Source of the DNA: Gemmatimonadota bacterium
GTDB taxonomy: Bacteria > Gemmatimonadota > Gemmatimonadetes > Gemmatimonadales > GWC2-71-9
Direction: 5' to 3'
Assembly (NCBI GenBank): GCA_003222195.1
Contig: QHVB01000030.1
Coordinates: forward strand, 1-64,000
DNA: 64,000 nucleotides
Within the stretch, counting starts at the first letter, position 1, and the number at the start of each line of letters is the position of its first letter. The notes under the pieces are model-generated. The model had not been told where the DNA came from and did no database searches. It was given only the letters and a program-made list of their open reading frames with translations. The position numbers were made by a program, and so were the translations under genes. Below, in pieces: positions 1 to 8,894 of the stretch.

Positions 1-1351
1 TGTCCACCTCAATTCTTCCCCCCTGCAATTCCGCCAGCAATCGCGCGATCGCGAGCCCCAGGCCGGTGCCACCCAGCTCGCGGCTGCGGGACTGATCGAT
101 TCGAAAGAAGCGGTCAAAGATCTTGTCCACATGCTCGGGGGCGATGCTGGTCCCCGTGTCCCGTACGCTCACGCCGACCTCGGTGCCATTGCGTACGATG
201 GCAAATGTCACAGTGCCCTGCGACGTGTAACGCACCGCGTTCGACGCGAGATTGAGCAAGATGTGTCGAGTGCGATCGGCATCGCCGACGGCTTCGACTG
301 GCGGGGATGGGTCGGCGCGCACGACGAGCGACTTGTCCAGGGCCATCGCTTCCGTGATCTCGCGAACTTCGTCGACGACGGCGCTCAAGTCGAACGGGGC
401 ATGTGCCAGCGCTAACTGGCGATTCTCGCCGCGCGCGATGAGCAGCAATTCTTCCACCAGCTTCGTCGTACGGTCGAGCTCCCGTTCCATCGCCACGAGC
501 GCGTCGCGCGTTTCGGCCTCGGTCCGTCCCTCGTCGGACGCCCACTGCACCTGCGCGCGCAGGTGTGTCAGCGGCGTGCGCAGCTCGTGACTCGCGTCGG
601 CGGTGAACGATTGCAAGGCGCGATGCGCGCGATCGACCCGCTCGAGCATGCGATTGATGCTCTCCGACAGCTCCGTCACCTCTGCTTGGCCGGTAGGACT
701 GGTTAAACGCGTGCCGAGCTCCGACGGGCCGATCGCGCGGGTCTCGCTGGTGACTCGCTCCAGCGGTTGGAGGGCGTCGGCGACGGCTTGGCGCGCGCCG
801 CGCGCCGACGCGAGTGCGGCAAGAGGGAGGAGCAGGGCGGCGACGCCCATCAGGACGCCGAGCGGGACGAGGTACGCGTCCCGGCTTGCCACCACGTAGA
901 GATCGAACTCGCCCATCGTGCGATGCAGCACGCGATAGCGCCAGCGCGCCCGCTCGGTGATCGCCGAGACGAGCGCCGCCCGCGCCTGTTCGGGCGACGA
1001 CTCGGGGACGCCCTCAAGGCGCCGCGCGGGCATCCCGGGCGACAAGTAATAGACCTGCGGCATCCCGCCCGCGTTCGTCGTGGTGCGGGTGATGACGACC
1101 TGGCCACCCATCGCGACGAGCTGATCGGCGAGCGCGGAGGGCATGACGCTTCCAGGCCCGCTCGTGGAATCGCGATAGGCGCCGAGCAATGACTGGATGA
1201 CGTCGGCCGAGTGGTCGAGCGAACGGCGCAGCGCCATTTCGGCGGCGGTCGTGAACAGCAGGATGACGACCACGGCGTAGCCCGCCAGCGCGGTCCACGC
1301 GACGCGGCTGAAGCGCCGCGTCAGCACCTCACTCAGGCGGCGTTCAGACAT
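1..1351 (-). CDS. OmpR-partner sensor histidine kinase (3' end beyond window)
   Basis: Read on the minus strand this frame stays open from an ATG at 1351 to the window edge, giving about 450 residues. It has an N-terminal membrane segment (about residues 16-38), an extracytoplasmic region, a second membrane segment, a HAMP-like linker, the H box ASHELRTPLTHLRAQ, an N box with NLASNAVRY, and the ATP-lid signature ending in GGTGLGLAIARLL. The last residues of the ATPase domain lie outside the window. The ATG overlaps the stop of the upstream response regulator by 8 nt, so the pair is co-translated. It should autophosphorylate on the H-box histidine and donate to that regulator. The signal sensed is unknown. 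Confidence 0.93.
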   Translation of the reverse strand, partial: MSERRLSEVLTRRFSRVAWTALAGYAVVVILLFTTAAEMALRRSLDHSADVIQSLLGAYRDSTSGPGSVMPSALADQLVAMGGQVVITRTTTNAGGMPQVYYLSPGMPARRLEGVPESSPEQARAALVSAITERARWRYRVLHRTMGEFDLYVVASRDAYLVPLGVLMGVAALLLPLAALASARGARQAVADALQPLERVTSETRAIGPSELGTRLTSPTGQAEVTELSESINRMLERVDRAHRALQSFTADASHELRTPLTHLRAQVQWASDEGRTEAETRDALVAMERELDRTTKLVEELLLIARGENRQLALAHAPFDLSAVVDEVREITEAMALDKSLVVRADPSPPVEAVGDADRTRHILLNLASNAVRYTSQGTVTFAIVRNGTEVGVSVRDTGTSIAPEHVDKIFDRFFRIDQSRSRELGGTGLGLAIARLLAELQGGRIEVD

Positions 1352-2027
1352 CGCCAGCGGGTTCCATTCGATACCCGACGCCGCGCACCGTCTTGATGGG
1401 TACCGTGCGTCCGCCGAAGCTCAGCTTCTTGCGCAGATAGTTGACGTAGACGTCGACGACGTTCGTTTCGGGATCGAACTTGTAGTTCCACACCGCCTCG
1501 GCAATGCGCGAGCGCGACACGGTGCGACCCACGTTGCGCATCAGGAACTCGAGCAGCGCGAACTCGCGCGGCGAGAGATCCACGAGGCGATCGGACTGCA
1601 TGACGCGCCGCGTCAAGGGGTCGAGTGTTACCTCGCCGACGCGCAGCGTCGCGTCCTTGTGGCGCAGCTCGGCGCGGCGAATCAGGGCGTGGACGCGTGC
1701 GAGCAGCTCCGGCAGATCGAATGGCTTCGTGACGTAGTCGTCGGCACCGCCTTCGAGCCCGCGCACCCGCGACTCGAGCTCGTCTTTCGCCGTGAGCAGC
1801 AGCACCGGAGTCGAAACGCCGCGCTTGCGCAGCTCACTCACGACACTGAAGCCATCGCGCCCCGGCAGCATGACGTCGAGCACGAGGCAACTGAACGTTC
1901 CCTCGAGCGCGCGTTCCAACGCGCGATCGCCGGAGTCGGTCTCCGTGACGCCATAGCCTTCCTCGCGGAACGCCTTGCTCAGGAAGCGCCTGAGATCGCG
2001 ATCGTCTTCGACGAGAAGTATCTGCAC
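1344..2027 (-). CDS. OmpR/PhoB-family response regulator
   Basis: 227 residues starting at GTG. The receiver domain (1-115) has the acidic pair at 7-9, phospho-acceptor Asp51 in CLVLDVMLPGRDG, the T in LLLTAKD and the K in YVTKPF. The C-terminal winged helix (about 130-222) includes LSPREFALLEFLMR and the usual ending VRGVGYRM. It is first in a two-gene unit with the kinase that follows. There is no Shine-Dalgarno sequence. Instead TAGGTT sits at -12 to -7 and TTGCCC 18 bp further upstream, so the GTG is probably also the transcription start. Target genes cannot be told from the sequence. Confidence 0.95.
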   Translation of the reverse strand: MQILLVEDDRDLRRFLSKAFREEGYGVTETDSGDRALERALEGTFSCLVLDVMLPGRDGFSVVSELRKRGVSTPVLLLTAKDELESRVRGLEGGADDYVTKPFDLPELLARVHALIRRAELRHKDATLRVGEVTLDPLTRRVMQSDRLVDLSPREFALLEFLMRNVGRTVSRSRIAEAVWNYKFDPETNVVDVYVNYLRKKLSFGGRTVPIKTVRGVGYRMEPAGDV

Positions 2028-2033
2028 GGGGCT

Positions 2034-2063
2034 AACCTACGGGGGCCGTCGACCCGCGGGCAA
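2034..2063 (-). promoter_or_regulatory. Predicted leaderless promoter of the response regulator
   Basis: On the minus strand TTGCCC (2058-2063) is followed after 18 bp by TAGGTT (2034-2039). The hexamer lies exactly at -12 to -7 from the GTG at 2027, so transcription would begin at the start codon. No Shine-Dalgarno sequence is present between them. Confidence 0.5.
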
Positions 2064-2139
2064 TGTGAAAAGGATGAGAAAGCTCTAAGAATGCGCCCTG
2101 GCACTTCCCTGGAAATGGGCGTTCCGTCATTATCAGCGC

Positions 2140-3192
2140 ATGAACATTGCACTGCTATTGGCCCTGAGCCTCACCGCTCCGCTCGATACCGCGACTTTCG
2201 CCGGCGGCTGCTTCTGGACGATGGAGCACGCGTACGACGATGTGCCGGGCGTGATCTCGGCGACGTCCGGATTCATGGGCGGCAGCATCAAGAACCCGAC
2301 CTACATGCAGGTTGTAGAGGGAAACACCGGCCACCTCGAGTCCGTGCAGGTGATCTACGATCCCGCCAAGGTCAGCTACGAGACGCTGCTCTGGACCTTC
2401 TGGCACAACATCGACCCGTTCCAGGCCGACGGGCAGGCGTGCGACACTGGGCCCAATTATCACACCGCGGTCTTTGTCCGCGGGACTGACCAGCGCCGGG
2501 CGGCCAGCGCGACGCGCCAGCAGATCATTGACCGGTTCCATCGCGAGGTCGCGACCCAGATTCTCACCGCCGGCGCGTTCTACGCGGCCGAAGAGTACCA
2601 TCAGGATTACGCCAAGAAGAATCCAGTGCGCTACGGGATGTATCGCGCCGGCTGCGGCCGCGACAGGCAGCTGAGTGCGATCTGGGGTGACGAGGCAGGC
2701 AAGGTCAGTGCGGCATCATCTACGACTCCAATCAGACAGGCGATGTATACCGTGAAGCCAAAACCGAGCGACGCCGAATTACGCCGCACGCTGACGCCGG
2801 TGCAGTACGAGGTCACGCAACACGAGGCGACCGAGCGGCCGTTCCAGAACGAGTATTGGGACAATCACCAGGAAGGGATCTACGTCGACCTCGTCTCCGG
2901 CGAGCCGCTGTTCAGCTCGCTCGACAAGTTCGATTCGCAGACGGGGTGGCCGAGCTTCACGCGGCCGCTCGAGGCGGGCAACATCCAGGAGAAATCGGAC
3001 CGCTCGCTGTTCATGGAGCGCACCGAAGTGCGCTCCGCGCACGCCAACTCGCACCTCGGCCACGTGTTCGATGACGGGCCGAAGCCGACGGGGCTACGCT
3101 ACTGCATCAATTCGGCGTCGCTGCGGTTTATTCCCGTGGCGCGGCTGGAAGTTGAGGGGTACGGCCAGTACCTGGCCCTGTTCAAGAAGTAG
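2140..3192 (+). CDS. msrAB: Secreted MsrA-MsrB methionine sulfoxide reductase fusion
   Basis: 350 residues. A short hydrophobic N-terminus (1-18) looks like a signal peptide, so repair of oxidised methionine probably takes place outside the cytoplasm. The MsrA domain (about 18-170) has the catalytic motif [10 protein letters not shown], and YHQDY is also typical. The MsrB domain (about 205-345) has [11 protein letters not shown] and the catalytic cysteine in [11 protein letters not shown]. The two CxxC zinc pairs of zinc-type MsrB are absent, so this is a zinc-free MsrB. MsrA precedes MsrB, as in many fusions. There is no Shine-Dalgarno sequence, and CATTAT lies at -12 to -7. A palindromic repeat follows 4 nt after the stop. 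Confidence 0.95.
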   Translation: MNIALLLALSLTAPLDTATFAGGCFWTMEHAYDDVPGVISATSGFMGGSIKNPTYMQVVEGNTGHLESVQVIYDPAKVSYETLLWTFWHNIDPFQADGQACDTGPNYHTAVFVRGTDQRRAASATRQQIIDRFHREVATQILTAGAFYAAEEYHQDYAKKNPVRYGMYRAGCGRDRQLSAIWGDEAGKVSAASSTTPIRQAMYTVKPKPSDAELRRTLTPVQYEVTQHEATERPFQNEYWDNHQEGIYVDLVSGEPLFSSLDKFDSQTGWPSFTRPLEAGNIQEKSDRSLFMERTEVRSAHANSHLGHVFDDGPKPTGLRYCINSASLRFIPVARLEVEGYGQYLALFKK

Positions 3193-3196
3193 TGGT

Positions 3197-3224
3197 GTAG
3201 GGGCGCAGCAGGCTGCGCCCCTAC
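3197..3224. repeat. REP-like palindrome, copy 1
   Basis: Arms GTAGGGGCGCAGC and GCTGCGCCCCTAC around a 2-nt centre. It lies between two convergent genes and its last bases supply the TAG stop of the minus-strand gene. It shares its core with copies at 17971, 19515, 32405 and 58817. It could act as a bidirectional terminator or be a dispersed REP/MITE-type element. There is no T-tract beyond CTTTTC on the plus strand. Confidence 0.9.
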
Positions 3225-3553
3225 CTTTTCTGACGTTCGAGCAGACCGACGGCGAGGTGCAGGCGTTCGATCGCTGCGCTGAGGTCCTCGCTCGGTCCTG
3301 AGGACAACTCCCCGACCAACGCGACTTCCCGGAGTAGCTGCAAGGCATTGCGCACGTGTTCAACCGGCCGCTCGGCATTGGGGGTACGCAGGGCCCGGCC
3401 GCGGCGGTCGAGCGTGCTCCGGCGCTCGGACCCGCGGCGCCGGTCGACGACGCGGCGACGCTCTTCTGTCATGGCCATGACAGATTGGCGACGTGGCTCT
3501 GACCGGCGATCGTTGCCGGTGCGACGGTCGGCCCACAGTCTGGTGAATGTCAC
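3221..3553 (-). CDS. Small arginine-rich protein with RRxGxERR/LDRR motifs
   Basis: About 110 residues from a GTG at 3553, or 85 from an ATG at 3478. I prefer the GTG because the repeated DRR motif (DRRTGNDRR) begins just after it. The N-terminal half is a run of RR pairs including DRRRGSERR and STLDRR. The C-terminal 55 residues look like two or three amphipathic helices. The gene at 8646-8894 has the same architecture, so this is a family and not a chance frame. Function is unknown. The charge suggests nucleic-acid or acidic-partner binding, which is inference. The stop lies inside the palindromic repeat. The start is uncertain. Confidence 0.62.
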   Translation of the reverse strand: MTFTRLWADRRTGNDRRSEPRRQSVMAMTEERRRVVDRRRGSERRSTLDRRGRALRTPNAERPVEHVRNALQLLREVALVGELSSGPSEDLSAAIERLHLAVGLLERQKR

Positions 3554-3674
3554 TACGCGGACGCCTCGCGCGGGACGGGGAATACGGTCCAAGGAGCCCG
3601 GCGAAGCTACCACGAAACCAACCCTTTGTCGAATCGTACCATCCAAGGAATAGCCTCACTTCCCGGGACAATTC

Positions 3675-6152
3675 ATGATTCCGCTGCTGCCAGTCGCTAC
3701 GGTCGTATTGGCTCTGCAAGGCGCTGCGTCACCGCCTCCCTCACGCGGGCCGTCAGCGACCACCGCCGTCGCGCAGCGTGCGACGACGCCACCCGTGATC
3801 GATGGGAAAGACAATGACGCCGTCTGGCGCATCGCCCCCGTCATCAAGGATTTCCGGCAGTTTCAACCGACCGAGGACGGAAACCCGAGCTTCGCGACGG
3901 AGGCGAAGGTCGCCTACGACGATCACAATTTCTACGTCTTTGTCCGAGCGTTTGACACGCATCCCGACAGTATCAAGAAGCTCCTCGCCCGCCGTGACGT
4001 CCGCATCTGCTGTGACCAAATCAAGATCATGATCGACTCCTACCACGACCGGCGCACCGGGTTCGAGTTTGCGGTGAACCCGGGCGGGGTGAAGCGCGAT
4101 TACGCGATGTACGGCGACGATCAGCAGGAAGACGATGCGTGGGATGGTGTGTGGGAAGTCGCGACCCAGGTCGACTCGTTGGGCTGGACCGCGGAGTTCC
4201 GGATTCCGCTGTCGCAGCTGCGGTACGCCCACGCGCCGAGCAACACCTTTGGATTTGCCATCTGGCGAGACATCGACCGGCACGGCGGAGAGCGTGTGGG
4301 TTGGCCGCTCTATCGCGTGTCGCGCCGCGGCTTCGTCTCACAGTTGGGCGATGTCGTGGGTCTCGACGGCCTGGCCGCGCCGCGCCGGCTCGAGCTCGCT
4401 CCCTATGCCGTGACAAAAAACGTGCCCAGCGCAGGATTCCAGCACGAGCAGAAGTATGATGCCGGCGCCGATATCAAGTATGGGATTACCTCGAATATCA
4501 CAGTCGACGCGACGGTAAATCCTGATTTCGGGCAGGTCGAAGCCGATCCATCGGTTGTGAATCTGACCTCGTTTGAGACGTTTTATCAGGAACGCCGGCC
4601 GTTCTTCGTCGAGGGGACCGGCATTTTCAATTTCGGCGTCAACTGCAACATCGTGAACTGCAACGGCGAAGGCCTGTTCTATTCGCGCCGTATCGGTCAC
4701 GATCCCAGCCGCATCCTCGGCGCCGCCAAGATCACGGGCCGGCTGCCGGGCGGCCTGACGATCGGCGCAGTCGAGGGAATCACCAAGCGCGCGGCGGACA
4801 GTAACGTGACGCGCGAGCCGTTTACGAATTACGGCGTCTTGCGGCTCTCGCAAGACTTCCGCAACGGGCAGAGCGGCTTCGGCTTCATGGCGACCGCGGT
4901 GAATCGCAACGTCGATCAGTGGACGAGCGGGCTGCGCGATCGGGCCTACGTGGGAGCGGTCGATTTCCGCCATCGGTTTCACGGCGGGGCCTACGAGCTG
5001 ACAGGGTCGTTCGATCTCAGCAGCGTCGGCGGCAGCAGCGCGGCGATCGCCGCCACGCAGCTCAACTCCACGCACAACTACCAGCGCCCCGACGACAACG
5101 TTCGCTTCGACAGCACGCGGACGTCGCTGTCGGGCGACGCCGAAGAGATTTTGCTCACGCGCCGCAACGGGTTCATCCAGTTCCAGACCAGCTACCAACG
5201 CCGCTCTCCGGGATTCGAGATCAATGATCTCGGATTCCTGCTCCGCTCCGATCAGCAAGGCTGGAACACGTGGGGCTCGCTGAACTGGACGAAACCGACC
5301 AAGCTATTTCAGCGCGCGTTCTGGAACTTCAACTGGTGGCAGTTCTGGACGACCGGCGGCTTGCCGACCGATCGCGCCTTCAACACCAACGCGCACGTGC
5401 AGATCAAGAACCAGTGGTTCCTGCACGCCGGCGGCACGATCGGGAATCTCGGCGCCATCTTCTGCGACCGTTGCGCCCGGGGTGGTCCCGCCGTGCGCGG
5501 CAGTCATTACATCGCGCCGTGGGCGGGGTTTGGCGGAGACCAGCGCCGGGTGATCACGCCATTCCTCTTCGTCAACTATTTCAAGGGGGACGAGGGGCAC
5601 TCGACGTCGTTCGGCGCGAGCCCCGAGATCGACGTGCGGCTGGGTTCGCAGCTTCGCAGCTCGGCCAGCCTCAATCTGTCGCACAATATCAATGACACGC
5701 AGGACTTGAGCCCGACGACGGACGTGACCGGCACCCATTACCGGTTCGCGCACCTCGATCAACAGACGACGTCGTTGTCGTTCCGGGTGGACTACACCGC
5801 CACTCCGACGCTTACGGTTCAGGTGTACGCGTCCCCGTTCGTCAGTAAGGGACGCTGGTCCAACCTGCGCGAGCTGTCCGCGACGCCGCGGGCGAGCGCA
5901 TACAGTGATCGCTATCAGCCGTTCACCGGACCGGCTCCCGGGGACTTCAACCTCAAGTTCTTCAACTCGAACCTGGTCGTGCGCTGGGAGTATCGTCCCG
6001 GGTCGACGCTGTTCCTGGTCTGGAGTCAGGGACGGGACGACTTTGAGCCGACGATGGGTACCCGCAACATTACCGGAGACTTCAGACAACTCTTCAACGC
6101 CTATCCGCGGAACACGTTCCTCGTGAAAGCGTCGTACTGGCTGAACCGGTAA
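3675..6152 (+). CDS. DUF5916 outer-membrane barrel with CBM9-like N-domain
   Basis: 825 residues with a signal peptide (about 1-20). Residues about 38-225 form a family-9 carbohydrate-binding-like domain: PVIDGKDNDAVW, then a YDDHNFYVFVRAFD strand and EFRIPLSQLRY. The remainder matches the DUF5916 pattern (VTVDATVNPDFGQVEADPS-like, YQERRPFFVEGTGIF), followed by many alternating beta-strands typical of an outer-membrane barrel and ending in an aromatic-rich strand. The role is not established. In related bacteria such proteins are thought to sit in the outer membrane, possibly in carbohydrate or peptide handling. It stands alone, divergent from the small Arg-rich gene. Confidence 0.88.
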   Translation: MIPLLPVATVVLALQGAASPPPSRGPSATTAVAQRATTPPVIDGKDNDAVWRIAPVIKDFRQFQPTEDGNPSFATEAKVAYDDHNFYVFVRAFDTHPDSIKKLLARRDVRICCDQIKIMIDSYHDRRTGFEFAVNPGGVKRDYAMYGDDQQEDDAWDGVWEVATQVDSLGWTAEFRIPLSQLRYAHAPSNTFGFAIWRDIDRHGGERVGWPLYRVSRRGFVSQLGDVVGLDGLAAPRRLELAPYAVTKNVPSAGFQHEQKYDAGADIKYGITSNITVDATVNPDFGQVEADPSVVNLTSFETFYQERRPFFVEGTGIFNFGVNCNIVNCNGEGLFYSRRIGHDPSRILGAAKITGRLPGGLTIGAVEGITKRAADSNVTREPFTNYGVLRLSQDFRNGQSGFGFMATAVNRNVDQWTSGLRDRAYVGAVDFRHRFHGGAYELTGSFDLSSVGGSSAAIAATQLNSTHNYQRPDDNVRFDSTRTSLSGDAEEILLTRRNGFIQFQTSYQRRSPGFEINDLGFLLRSDQQGWNTWGSLNWTKPTKLFQRAFWNFNWWQFWTTGGLPTDRAFNTNAHVQIKNQWFLHAGGTIGNLGAIFCDRCARGGPAVRGSHYIAPWAGFGGDQRRVITPFLFVNYFKGDEGHSTSFGASPEIDVRLGSQLRSSASLNLSHNINDTQDLSPTTDVTGTHYRFAHLDQQTTSLSFRVDYTATPTLTVQVYASPFVSKGRWSNLRELSATPRASAYSDRYQPFTGPAPGDFNLKFFNSNLVVRWEYRPGSTLFLVWSQGRDDFEPTMGTRNITGDFRQLFNAYPRNTFLVKASYWLNR

Positions 6153-6153
6153 A

Positions 6154-6241
6154 CCGAATGTCCGATGATCAATGTCCAATGTTCAATGTCCAATGTTCAA
6201 TGTCCAATGATCATTGAACATTGGTCATTGATCATTCGGAC
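6154..6241. repeat. CAATGTC/CAATGTT repeat forming a large hairpin
   Basis: An AT-richer island between two convergent genes. Inner arms 6166-6188 and 6212-6234 are complementary over 23 bp with one mismatch. An outer pair CCGAATG (6154-6160) and CATTCGG (6233-6239) extends it. The arms and loop are built from repeats of CAATGTC and CAATGTT. The element overlaps the last three codons of the HAD gene. It may terminate transcription from both sides. Confidence 0.85.
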
Positions 6242-6906
6242 CTGATTCCCAATTCGTCGATGTGCAGCAAGAGGTCCGCGGGGTCTTCATAGACCCGGTA
6301 GGCCCCTGCGCGCTCCAGCTCCTCCTGCCCATACCCACCGGAGAGCAACCCCACACCGAGCGCGCGGGCGCGACGCGCGGCGAGCAGATCCCATACGCTG
6401 TCCCCCACGGCGATGGCCGATTCGATCGGCACGCCGAGCCGGAGCGCGGCGGCGATCCAGAGGTCGGGATTGGGCTTGGCGTGCGCGACGTCGTCCCGAG
6501 TGATCACCGGAACGCCCGGCGGCAGGTTCAGCAGCTTCAGCAGCGGCTGCGCACTCGCCAGCGCGCCACTCGTCGCGACGGCCCACGACACGCCCATCTT
6601 GGTGAGATGCCGCACGAGGTCTTGCGCGCCGGGCAGGGGGCGTACGTCGCGCAGCTGCGCCGCGAACAGTCGTGCGTGCGTCCGCTTGAGCTTGGCCGCC
6701 TCGTTCTCACTCAGCTCGTGGCCCGTCTCGCGGGCCAGGCTATCCGCCAGCAGCCCGCCACTCATGCCGATGCGCCGGTGGATGCGCCAGACGGACAGCT
6801 CGATGCCGCCCAGCTCGAGCGCCTTGTGCCAGGCGAGGGCGTGCTGATAGACGCTGTCAACGAGCGTGCCGTCCAGGTCGAGGAGGAGGGCAGGACGGTC
6901 GGTCAT
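6232..6906 (-). CDS. HAD-superfamily phosphatase, phosphoglycolate-phosphatase type
   Basis: 224 residues. HAD motif I is LLLDLDGTLVDS (residues 8-19; nucleophile Asp10 and acid Asp12). Motif II is VATSG, motif III is the Lys in AHAKPNPDLW, and motif IV is AVGDSVWDLLAAR. A helical cap (about 20-85) marks subfamily I. Likely substrates are small phosphates such as 2-phosphoglycolate or sugar phosphates, but the exact one cannot be read from the sequence. TAGCTT lies at -12 to -7 of the ATG and there is no Shine-Dalgarno sequence, suggesting a leaderless mRNA. The 3' end runs into the hairpin repeat. Confidence 0.9.
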   Translation of the reverse strand: MTDRPALLLDLDGTLVDSVYQHALAWHKALELGGIELSVWRIHRRIGMSGGLLADSLARETGHELSENEAAKLKRTHARLFAAQLRDVRPLPGAQDLVRHLTKMGVSWAVATSGALASAQPLLKLLNLPPGVPVITRDDVAHAKPNPDLWIAAALRLGVPIESAIAVGDSVWDLLAARRARALGVGLLSGGYGQEELERAGAYRVYEDPADLLLHIDELGIRSE

Positions 6907-6935
6907 GACCGGAAGCTACTCGAGGTTCACTTACA

Positions 6936-7066
6936 GCGCGGACATGCAAAAACTAGTTGCACCGACGCACAGCGGTTCACCGGCGACCGGTCGCAGGCGG
7001 TGTTGTCCCACGGACGGCGACCTGTTTCCCGCGGTGCGTCTGTGGCCTAGTAGTGCATGTCCGCGC
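6936..7066. repeat. 131-bp element bounded by 13-bp inverted repeats
   Basis: GCGCGGACATGCA (6936-6948) and its exact complement (7054-7066) bracket a non-coding segment. The segment fills most of the gap between the HAD gene and the subtilase gene. It has no open frame of note. It could be a MITE-like remnant or a long-range hairpin. No clean target-site duplication is visible. Confidence 0.5.
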
Positions 7067-7069
7067 CTT

Positions 7070-8512
7070 TTACTTCCGGACCTTCATCACAGCGGCATAT
7101 GCATCCACAAATCCGGCTCCCACTTCCCACGTCCCATACCCGGGTAGTGGTCGGGCCGTGGACGTCAGCGCTGTGATGACCTGGTCCGGTTTGAGCGTGC
7201 CCCCTGCGGCTTCCTGCATCAGCGCTACAACACCGGCGATGTGCGGCGTAGCCATCGACGTGCCCGACGCACATGTGTAGTACGGCTGATTGAGGAGCGC
7301 GATGTTGCAGATGCGCGCGTCGTGGTTCAGATCGTCGCCATTGAGCACCGTCCCCGTGGATGCGCGCGTCGACACGATGTGGACGCCGGGGGCGGTGATG
7401 TCAGGATGATAGAGCGGGTCTCCAGGGATGCCGCGGGACGAAAAATCGGCGAGCACGTGGGCGCGAGGCTCATTGTTGGTGGGCGCCAGCGGATTCGAGC
7501 CATCGTCCAGCATACAGTGCGACTCCGAGTTGGTCGGATCGGCGACGCCGATCTTGCACCCCGCCGCCACGCCGATCACCCAGGGCGCGACGCTGTACGG
7601 ATTGAGCGTGTTCTGGCCCGGACCATCGTTGCCGGCCGCGAAGACGACCGTGATGCCCCGGCTCGCGACCTTCTTGGTCGCCTCGTTGATCGGATCCTTG
7701 GGATCGAAGGCGCCCGTCGTCCCCCAGGAATTGTTCACGACCTTGATGTTGTAGTGCTGCTGGTGATCGAGGATGTAGTCGAATCCCGCGAGGGCCCAGA
7801 AGATGAACAGCACGTCGCCGGTCCCGATACCGATCAGGTTCGCGCCGGGCGCGACGCCAGTGTAGTAGCCGTTGGACGAGGTCCCGCGCGCCGCGACGAT
7901 GCCGGCGACGTGCGTGCCGTGGCCGACGGAGGTCTCGGAATTGGGGAGATTCTCGACGACCAGGGTGGCGCCCTTGCGAATCGGCTTCGGCGCGTCTTTT
8001 CCGAAGGTGAAGAGATCGTTCTGATTAAAGAGGACTTTCACGTTCTGCACGGTGTACTGCGGATACGCGACATCGGCATTGTAGGCGCCATCGATCCCGC
8101 TATCGAGGATCGCCACGCCGATGCCCTTCCCGGTGATGCCGGCGACGTGCACCGCGTCGGCGCGAATGGCGGGGACGCTCTCGTGCAGCATGTAGTAGTC
8201 GAGCTGCTTGTTGGCGTAGACACCGTCGAGCCCCGGCAGGGCAGAAATCGTCAGCAGCTGCGCCGGCGTCGCGAGCGCCGCGACCATGGAGAAGTTGTCG
8301 AACTGCACGACGCCGGCGCCCGTGTTCAGAATGCCGGTCGTGACCGCATCCTGCGTCGTCTGCGTTTCATCGAAGTTGACGATGTAGATCGCCGCGTCGC
8401 TGGCCACGGCGTCGGCGGTCGGCGCGGAATGGTTGGGTCCCGCGACCGTGCTGCCCCGGTCGCACGCCACGACGGCAAGCAACGCGCCTGCCGCGATGAG
8501 CCACCTCTGCAT
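7070..8512 (-). CDS. Subtilisin-like serine protease lipoprotein (family S8)
   Basis: 480 residues. The N-terminus has a lipobox (AVVAC, Cys17), predicting lipid anchoring in the envelope. Residues about 40-105 resemble an inhibitor_I9-like propeptide. The peptidase domain carries the full triad: Asp137 in VAILDSGID, His198 in GHGTHVAG and Ser419 in SGTSMATPH, with oxyanion Asn295 in AAGNDG. It ends soon after the catalytic domain with no extra C-terminal module. The Shine-Dalgarno GAGG lies about 6 nt before the ATG. It is a monocistronic gene and likely an extracellular protein-degrading or processing enzyme. Confidence 0.95.
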   Translation of the reverse strand: MQRWLIAAGALLAVVACDRGSTVAGPNHSAPTADAVASDAAIYIVNFDETQTTQDAVTTGILNTGAGVVQFDNFSMVAALATPAQLLTISALPGLDGVYANKQLDYYMLHESVPAIRADAVHVAGITGKGIGVAILDSGIDGAYNADVAYPQYTVQNVKVLFNQNDLFTFGKDAPKPIRKGATLVVENLPNSETSVGHGTHVAGIVAARGTSSNGYYTGVAPGANLIGIGTGDVLFIFWALAGFDYILDHQQHYNIKVVNNSWGTTGAFDPKDPINEATKKVASRGITVVFAAGNDGPGQNTLNPYSVAPWVIGVAAGCKIGVADPTNSESHCMLDDGSNPLAPTNNEPRAHVLADFSSRGIPGDPLYHPDITAPGVHIVSTRASTGTVLNGDDLNHDARICNIALLNQPYYTCASGTSMATPHIAGVVALMQEAAGGTLKPDQVITALTSTARPLPGYGTWEVGAGFVDAYAAVMKVRK

Positions 8513-8645
8513 GGAGTCCTCGGGTGTCAGGGATAGGCCCGAGACTCAGCAAGCGATATGCCGATTGTTAACCGCTGAAACCACAACGGCCGGCGATGGA
8601 GGCGGCCGGTGCTGTGGCGCCGGTCCTGTGGCGCTCGCGCGACGG

Positions 8646-8894
8646 CTACTCCGGCTCCATGCGCTCCAGCGCGAAGCGGAGCCGCAGCATCGCGGTGTCG
8701 AGCAGCCGGCGCGAGTCGTCCCGCAGCGCGCCGTGATCCGCCAGTTGTGTGAGCAGCTCGAGGACGGCATGCATCTGCGCCGTCGCTGATTCGACGATCA
8801 TCCGGCGATCGAGCCCGCTGCGCCGCTCGGTCTGTACCGAGACCTCCTTGACCCGCCGCTCTGCGCCCCGTCTGCGATTCGCCACGGTCATCAT
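8646..8894 (-). CDS. Small arginine-rich protein, paralogue of 3221-3553
   Basis: 82 residues from an ATG at 8894 that overlaps the korB stop as ATGA and is preceded by GGAGGTGG, so it is translationally coupled to korB. The N-terminal part has NRRRGAERR and SGLDRR. The C-terminal 50 residues are Leu/Ala-rich and helical. This is the same order of motifs as in the protein at 3221-3553. Function is unknown. Coupling to a 2-oxoacid:ferredoxin oxidoreductase gives a weak hint of a role in redox metabolism or its regulation. Confidence 0.75.
   Translation of the reverse strand: MMTVANRRRGAERRVKEVSVQTERRSGLDRRMIVESATAQMHAVLELLTQLADHGALRDDSRRLLDTAMLRLRFALERMEPE

Noticed and set aside
4338-5258. 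306-residue antisense frame in the DUF5916 gene
   Set aside because: No motif, and the barrel gene continues through the region on the plus strand.
7241-8536. 431-residue open frame antisense to the subtilase gene
   Set aside because: Composition is Arg/Gly/Val-rich with no domain. The opposite strand has a complete protease with triad, lipobox and ribosome site. Long antisense frames are expected in GC-rich DNA.
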